From positions 4,507 to 18,359 of the forward strand of contig VKHC01000117.1 of the NCBI GenBank assembly GCA_015143735.1: a DNA stretch of 13,853 nucleotides. Reading direction: 5' to 3'. The notes below the pieces were generated by a model, which did not search any database, was not told where the DNA came from, and worked only from the letters and a program-made list of their open reading frames with translations. This document shows positions 9,801-13,853 of this stretch, in pieces; positions within the stretch are counted from its first letter, which is position 1; every line of letters begins with the position of its first letter. Source of the stretch: Synura sp. LO234KE (lineage: Eukaryota; Sar; Synurophyceae; Synurales; Mallomonadaceae). The position numbers were made by a program, and so were the translations under genes.

Positions 9801-10678
9801 CCCGGGCTCCAGTGGGTGCAGCAACCTCTCCTCCGCAAATGCAATACATAGAACTACCTATTGTTAGTCTCACATCGATGGCTAGAAAGAATAGAGAGAA
9901 ACATGCGGGTAATCATGGCAAGAATGACGAGGCAGATGACATAAAAAAGACGTCGTTATTTCCCTTAAACATGAGTCCCGAGGTCGAGCAGCGCGTAACG
10001 GATATCGCGGTCGGGCCGTTACTATCTCCAGCCAATAGTCCGCGCACTGGCAAGTATCCATTTGGTCTTATCAACGGCCAAGACTCGTGTTGGCACCCAC
10101 CTGGCGGGTCGGCCATCGGTCAGTCCACATCAAAAGAACTGCCGCGTTGGGGTGTGATGGACTCTACGTCCGAGTTCTTGATGCCTGCATTTGAGTCTGT
10201 GATTGACAAATATAGTCCGCCCAGTCCAAGCGGTGTTCTAGAACCAAAGCTCTATGCGGCACTTCGAACGGGTTTGAGTATTGGCGGCCCTTCTACAGCC
10301 CTTGCAGAGGACGTTAGTTTGGTCCATTCAGAAAGTCAACCTGCTCCTCCCACCACGATGGAAAGCGATTTAGTTCGCCACGTCAGACCAGAGCCCCGAC
10401 AGACATTGTTTGGGACGCCAATCGGTATGAGACAGAAGAATGCCAAGTTTTCAAATGTGGAGCCTTCCACGAGTCCGCGAGAGATGAAGTTTGCAGTTCC
10501 TCTTCAACGCCCGGAGACAGCGCATCAGCGTACCTCAGAAGTTGAGCAGCAACTCCGTTCACGGCCCAAGTCAGCCAGCCCGGCCGTGCGATTGTCCTCT
10601 GGCACCGCAGCAGGCCGTCAAGTTGTAAAGAAGACAAAGGCGCAAGAAATACTCGCGATTTACTCACATATACGATAA
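3822..10678 (+). CDS. Large coiled-coil and disordered scaffold-like protein, 14 exons, unknown family
   Basis: Exons: 3822-3979, 4035-4670, 4751-5318, 5445-5475, 5808-5854, 6464-6526, 6793-7179, 7317-7787, 7869-7918, 8053-8175, 8237-8271, 8342-8432, 8517-8603 and 8884-10678. Their phases match at every junction and give 1513 residues. ATG 3822 is the first in a frame open from TGA 3744. Residues about 53-290 form a long heptad-rich coiled coil, with a second helical stretch at about 436-517 (LLEMEKRKLETEIQSFRG). Residues 518-790 are charged and probably disordered. About 805-925 is helical (EEMQRRLKRALVLVIEATKL, TRHSRAFLTTLRMVLESFHY). The single last exon (about 917-1513) is Ser/Pro/acidic and low in structure, ending KTKAQEILAIYSHIR. 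Five RPx[ST]A motifs lie at 352, 377, 723, 1458 and 1476. There is no signal peptide or membrane segment. A cytoskeletal, centrosomal or basal-body scaffold is my inference from architecture only; no family is recognised. The donor of exon 8 could instead follow 7766. Confidence 0.85.
5319..5444 (+). other. Intron 3 of the scaffold gene
   Basis: The donor is TCTCAG|GTATGC and the acceptor TTCTTCTTCAG|. The intron is 126 bp and joins EELRSQ to IKTMEAQRVA in phase 0, keeping a continuous coiled coil. The exon frame reads on for about 30 codons to a stop at 5406-5408, so retention would truncate the protein after the first coiled coil. Confidence 0.75.
5445..5475 (+). other. 31-nt microexon of the scaffold gene
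   Basis: This microexon encodes IKTMEAQRVA plus one base (phase 1). It is bounded by TTCAG| and G|GTGAGC. The following 47-nt exon (5808-5854, ESRLGVRQDSAVLMLQ) starts with the two bases needed to complete the codon and ends in phase 0, matching exon 6 (NEQQGFKIALLEMEKR). The matching phases and the continuous helix support both small exons. Confidence 0.75.
5855..6463 (+). other. 609-bp intron 5 of the scaffold gene, with simple repeat
   Basis: This is the longest intron of the gene, between CTCCAG|GTGAAC and ATGTTTCAG|. It contains a CA/TACA simple repeat near its start. Open frames within it (for example 6303-6530) are low in plausibility apart from the part overlapping exon 6. I see no nested gene. 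Confidence 0.6.
5871..5930 (+). repeat. CA/TACA microsatellite
   Basis: An imperfect run of ACAC and ACATACATAC units of about 60 bp lies just inside intron 5 of the scaffold gene. It is likely to vary in length between strains. Confidence 0.7.
8123..8175 (+). repeat. 27-nt coding tandem duplication (LTLSESQKK / LTMSESQRR)
   Basis: Exon 10 of the scaffold gene ends in two copies of a nine-residue unit. The stretch TGTCCGAGTCACAG is identical in both copies (8130-8143 and 8157-8170), exactly 27 nt apart. The second copy runs into the splice donor CG|GTCAGT at 8176, so the repeat sits at the exon edge. Confidence 0.75.
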
Positions 10679-11852
10679 TAACATTGGAATTCCAATTACA
10701 TGTTAACACTTATTTACACAATCGTATAAAGTGGCTTGTATCGTCAATAATGGCTATTCAATCAAATATCTCCACTTGGTAGTTAGAAATTGCGACACGT
10801 CGCAGATGGCAGGCACAATGAGATCCCGAAAATCTTCTCATTGTCAATTAGTAGATTGGCGGACAGCGAAGTCAGGAGAACAAGTCGGATGGAGGGACCG
10901 GAGCTGCCTACTGTAATACCACTTCTCCATGTACCAAATGGCAAGTTCCGCGACTGAGTAGTACTAGAGAGCTCCTCCTCCACAGTCCAGGGGGCGCCTT
11001 CACCGGGACCGCTTTTTTAGAAGCGCGCCACGGTGCGTGCCCCCCCGCGAGGTGAAAAGGACCACGAGAGGAGCGACGTGTCACCAGCCCAACCCGGTAA
11101 GTGACACGACGAGCCACCACAATAAGAACCCCTACACTGCTGCTTAGTCAATAGCTAGTCCTCGGCGTCAAAATTTTACTTTACTATACGGTTCCCTAGC
11201 AGTAGCTATCTCTCGGGCAGCATGATGCATGCGGTCGGTCGACTCGACCACTTTGCACCGTGGGATTGAGTTGCGGCCGGTCCGACTTTAGTTGGACCGC
11301 CCATCCACCACCACTATGATGGTCTTAGCAGTAAATAATTTTCCGGACCAAATATGGTCGGTCTGACCGTAGTTATGACAATTTGCAGGTCCTTTTCGCC
11401 CGAAATTTTGAGAGACTACTACTAATATTAGGTCGTATTTAGCTAAAAGCCCCAAATTCTTCTTTTGGCTGATTGATGCTGTTCAGCCCGAACGACTCGA
11501 GCGCGTAGAAAAAGCATAGCTGTAGATCCTCTGTAAAAAGAAACCGCTACATGTTTTAAAAACTACGAAATCTTTAGAATGGTAATGTTATCAGCACGGC
11601 AAGCATTTCTAATCAGTCTTCGCTTACTAGCGAAGATACATTCGGCATTAATAACGATTTTACGAAAAATCTTAAGTATCAATAGCCTGGCCAATGGTCA
11701 ACCGATGTGGAGGAGAGAGGAGTCTGACAATCCTTACCAAGAAGTCATAGCAATAGCTGTCCAGAATTAGTAATATCTTTAATTTTAGACAGCGAGATTC
11801 ACTGAGTGCAACAGTAGTTAATTCTAGAACAGCGGAGCCACCTCCTCCATTC
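10679..11852. other. Convergent intergenic region, 1.17 kb
   Basis: The stretch lies between the stop codons of the scaffold gene (plus) and the ankyrin gene (minus), so it should hold both 3' UTRs and polyadenylation sites. Short open frames on both strands (10731-10916, 10908-11120 and 11579-11770) have no protein-like character or conserved motif. Two things stand out: a run of six T at 11012-11017 after GC-rich sequence, and the hairpin cluster at 11237-11361. I see no tRNA or recognisable spliceosomal RNA. Confidence 0.6.
11237..11361 (+). other. Cluster of three short hairpins (possible structured RNA or small element)
   Basis: Three related hairpins occur in 125 bp: GGTCG-ACT-CGACC at 11237-11249; a 9-bp stem with one G-T pair, CGGTCCGAC-TTTA-GTTGGACCG, at 11278-11299; and GACCA-AATA-TGGTC at 11346-11359 with possible CC/GG extension. 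All use GGTC/GACC cores. They do not match an RNA family I know. A degraded repeat element is an equally good explanation. Confidence 0.3.
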
Positions 11853-13222
11853 TTACATAACAACGCATTCTTCTTTAGCTCCCCTTGCCCTCAGCAAAGC
11901 CGACACTTCTTCCCTCTTACTACTCTCCGCATAGTACAGCGCCGGGTATCCCAACTACACCACGCAGATGTACGCCGTTACATTCTCCCCCACTACATAT
12001 ACAAACAGGGTCACGGCCATCTTACCTATTACTTACATTATTCTTGTGATTGATGTCCGCCCCTCTGTCCAATAGCATTTTCACCATCAATGTGTGCCCT
12101 TTGTAAGCGGCCCAGGTAAGCGCCGTATACCCACACTACCACAAACATACATCGTTACACCATAAACAAACGGGTCCACATCCGTCTCCTCCCCCTTACG
12201 TTATCTTTGTGGTGGATGTAGGCCCCCATGTCCAAAAGAATCTTCACTGTAAATGTATGTCCATTCATAGCGGCAAGTAGAAGCGCCGTCGATCCCTCCT
12301 ACATCACATATACATACACCGTTACATCCTCCTCCACCTGATACACACACAGGTCCATATCCACCACTCCTCGTTACCTTACCTTATTCTTGTAGTGGAT
12401 GTGTGCCCCTCTGTGCAAGAGCAGCCTCATTGTAGCGGTATGACCATATGCAGAGGCGCGAAGTAGGGCCGTATACCCACTCTACCATACACGTACAGCG
12501 ATGCATACACTTCCAATTCAAACGCACACCGAACCCTATTCACCTCCACCCACTCTTACCTTATCCTTGTAGTGGATGTCTGCCCCCCTGTCCAAGAGCA
12601 ACTCTACAATTGAGATATGCCCACATTCAGAGGCACAAAAAAGGGCCGTGTACCCATCCTACGAAGTCAAAAGTGATAAAATTGGGAAAATGATAATAAA
12701 ATGACAATTACACTATGTATTTTGATATACGATAAATAAGCAATGAGAAAACAAACTAGATATCCTCAACCAAGAAATATTAAAAATTTAAAATAAATGC
12801 TATTAAAATTAAGTATGGAAGCGAAGAGACATACGCGGATACATTCTCATCCGCCTCTACACTCACAAAGTTCCATGAAATGCGTGACTCAAGTCATAAA
12901 GACATTCGATGTCCGTGTCAGGCGACGGTCATCACATTGTATAAAATTTGTGAAGAATCAAAATAGATATATATTCAAGTTGTGCCCAGGAGAGCTAATC
13001 CAATGCCAATTTAACAGTAATACATAAACGGAACATCGATCCAATATTATCATACTTCGAGTCCTAGTAAAGGAAGTGATATGGAATCGGTCTGACTAGT
13101 ATGCACTTTACTCTGTGTCTTACTTTATTCTCGTGGTGAACGTCCGCTCCGCTGTCTAACAGCAGCTCTACTATGTCGGTATGCCCGTATCTGGAGGCCC
13201 AGGTAAGACACGTGTCCTCATT
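11853..13222 (-). CDS. Ankyrin-repeat protein, 3' part, one repeat per exon
   Basis: Minus-strand exons are 13222-13124, 12658-12560, 12481-12383, 12298-12200, 12135-12037 and 11954-11853. The first five are exactly 99 bp, in phase 0 at both ends, each encoding one 33-residue ankyrin repeat. Examples are GYTALTWAAYKGHTLMVKML and VELLLDRGADIHYKDK. The last exon encodes a divergent repeat (LGYPALYYAESSKREEV) and a tail ending KEECVVM at TAA 11853-11855. Donors are mostly GTAAG, and every acceptor is TAG. Introns are 465, 78, 84, 64 and 82 bp. Ankyrin repeats bind partner proteins, so the target cannot be predicted. No start codon or first exon can be placed upstream: between 13223 and the bacterial-like frame at 13652 I find no further repeat, so the N-terminus is missing, unrecognisable, or lost at the junction. 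The gene converges on the scaffold gene. Confidence 0.88.
11955..12658 (-). repeat. Tandem exon-plus-intron ankyrin modules (163-183 bp period)
   Basis: The 5' exon boundaries at 12658, 12481, 12298, 12135 and 11954 give periods of 177, 183, 163 and 181 bp. The exons are similar at the nucleotide level (GGGTAYACGGCSCT, TTGGACAGGGGGGC). At least three introns between them also align: on the plus strand they share a CCGTTACA-like core and an ACAGGTCCA-like core at similar distances. Whole modules therefore appear to have been duplicated. Confidence 0.7.
12659..13123 (-). other. 465-bp intron between ankyrin exons
   Basis: This AT-rich intron is five to seven times longer than the other introns of the array. 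Its donor is AAA|GTAAGA at 13123 and its acceptor TTCGTAG| at 12659. I searched it for a hidden or decayed ankyrin repeat and saw none. It may be where one or more modules were lost or where something was inserted. Confidence 0.6.
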
Positions 13223-13651
13223 CTACACCAAGGAGGTTAGGGTAAGCACAGCATGACAAGGACATGAGAAAGAATTGAAACTATACAGCTATGCTTGTCC
13301 CACATTAAATATCGAGAAAAGGAGTTTAACAGCTCAACAGTTTCCCGATACATCTCATCGGTAAGTAATCAGGCTCATCCCCTATTTCTGGAGGTATGTT
13401 ATGCAAATAATTGGGCACTATTCAACACTGCATAATATTAACAACAGCAACGAAGGGGAGCGATATCGCCTAGGGCTACAGTCCACACACCATCACAGGT
13501 CCCACGTTCGTGTCACAAGGCACTCACTCTGTCCTGCACAATGATGAGATCTGCACATAACGCTATCCTAGCAGAACCCTCATTGCAGTAATGGACTCAA
13601 TTCCACAATAACGACTAATGCCTTGTTGTTAAAAAGGTGTTGCAGCTCACA
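13223..13651. other. Region between the ankyrin exons and the bacterial-like frame
   Basis: The stretch of about 430 bp ought to hold the 5' part of the ankyrin gene. Its minus strand has pyrimidine-rich sequence leading to the acceptor GGTGTAG| at 13223, so at least one more exon lies upstream. No ankyrin repeat and no credible start exon is visible. Short open pieces, such as one ending DLIIVQDR before GTGAGT near 13525, could be exons but are not convincing. Confidence 0.5.
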
Positions 13652-13853
13652 TTATTTAATTGCCTGAGAGCCCGCATGATAAGGGGTCAGCAGACGCAGA
13701 AAACTCGCCAGACAAGCTGCTCCAGCAAAGCCGGCACCAAGGCCAAGCGCAAGCCTGGAACCATGCAATGCCGAAACGCCAAAGCATAGCGCCACCAAAG
13801 CAGCCCCCACACTTTGCCCAAACAGGCGTGCGGTGGCGACGATACCACTGGCA
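13652..13853 (-). CDS. C-terminal end of a bacterial-type MFS (drug:proton antiporter) transporter
   Basis: An intronless frame enters from the right edge and runs 66 codons to TAA 13652-13654. It reads ASGIVATARLFGQSVGAALV at its start, then hydrophobic segments LVALCFGVSAL and LGLGAGFAGAACLASFLRLL, and ends TPYHAGSQAIK. The pattern SGxxATARxxGQxxGAALVA before the last two membrane helices is typical, from memory, of bacterial major facilitator exporters of the DHA2/EmrB type or their sugar-efflux relatives. These proteins export substrates across the inner membrane using the proton gradient. The frame is clearly GC-richer than the flanking eukaryotic DNA. The 5' part lies outside the window. 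It is a horizontally acquired gene or bacterial sequence joined at assembly. The family call is good; the substrate cannot be predicted. Confidence 0.72.
   Translation of the reverse strand, partial: ASGIVATARLFGQSVGAALVALCFGVSALHGSRLALGLGAGFAGAACLASFLRLLTPYHAGSQAIK

Noticed and set aside
11000-11017. T6 run that could be an RNA polymerase III terminator
   Set aside because: No credible A and B boxes or recognisable small RNA upstream; only a weak B-box-like sequence near 10939.
10731-11120. Open frames on both strands (10731-10916 plus; 10908-11120 minus)
   Set aside because: Arginine- and serine-rich translations typical of random frames; no domain and no support from neighbours.
11579-11770. 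Plus-strand open frame of 63 codons in the convergent intergenic region
   Set aside because: AT-rich and short, with no motif, splice context or protein-like pattern; chance is the best explanation.
12110-12122. Perfect splice-donor-like CAGGTAAG on the plus strand, also at 13199-13206
   Set aside because: Both are simply the complement of the conserved codons for L-T-W-A in the minus-strand ankyrin exons.
12797-13027. 76-codon plus-strand frame in the long ankyrin intron
   Set aside because: Low-complexity and basic, with no domain; also checked on the minus strand for a decayed ankyrin repeat, and none was seen.
1-13853. tRNA, rRNA, spliceosomal RNA, CRISPR arrays
   Set aside because: Looked by eye for a TTCGA-type B box, conserved U1/U2/U6 segments and regularly spaced direct repeats. 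None was found apart from the ankyrin modules, which are coding exons with introns.

Overview
The window is eukaryotic nuclear DNA from an intron-rich genome, except for a short stretch at the right edge that reads as bacterial. The evidence is a set of conserved proteins that can only be read by joining many exons across GT..AG introns. Most introns are 55-130 bp and a few are 270-710 bp. I cannot place the organism more precisely than a probable unicellular or early-branching eukaryote. I found no rRNA, tRNA or CRISPR array.

Layout from left to right. Positions 1-1752 hold no gene I can identify. They contain pieces of protein-like reading frame (3-119, and 229-981 with two frame changes) that look like a decayed gene or mobile element, then GC-rich sequence with an inverted repeat. 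From 1753 to 3690 on the minus strand is a complete four-exon gene for the alpha subunit of translation initiation factor eIF2B. It shares a gap of only 131 bp with a divergent plus-strand gene (3822-10678). I rebuilt that gene as 14 exons encoding a 1513-residue coiled-coil and disordered scaffold-like protein. Every exon joins in frame, including exons of 31, 47, 35 and 50 nt. I do not recognise the protein. It carries five spaced RPx[ST]A motifs, two TQV motifs of the dynein-light-chain-binding type, and a 27-nt internal duplication.

After an intergenic stretch of about 1.2 kb (10679-11852) with a cluster of small hairpins, a minus-strand ankyrin-repeat gene (11853-13222, 5' end not found) converges on the scaffold gene. 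Each of its internal exons is exactly 99 bp, starts and ends in phase 0, and encodes exactly one 33-residue ankyrin repeat. Neighbouring introns also resemble each other, so the array seems to have grown by copying exon-plus-intron units.

At the right edge (13652-13853, minus strand) an intronless, GC-richer reading frame encodes the last 66 residues of what looks like a bacterial major facilitator (drug:proton antiporter) transporter. It is either a horizontal transfer or a chimeric join in the assembly.

The eIF2B gene and its divergent neighbour could share promoter elements. I see no evidence that the genes form one pathway. The most unusual items are the exon-per-repeat ankyrin array, the bacterial tail, and the unrecognised scaffold protein.
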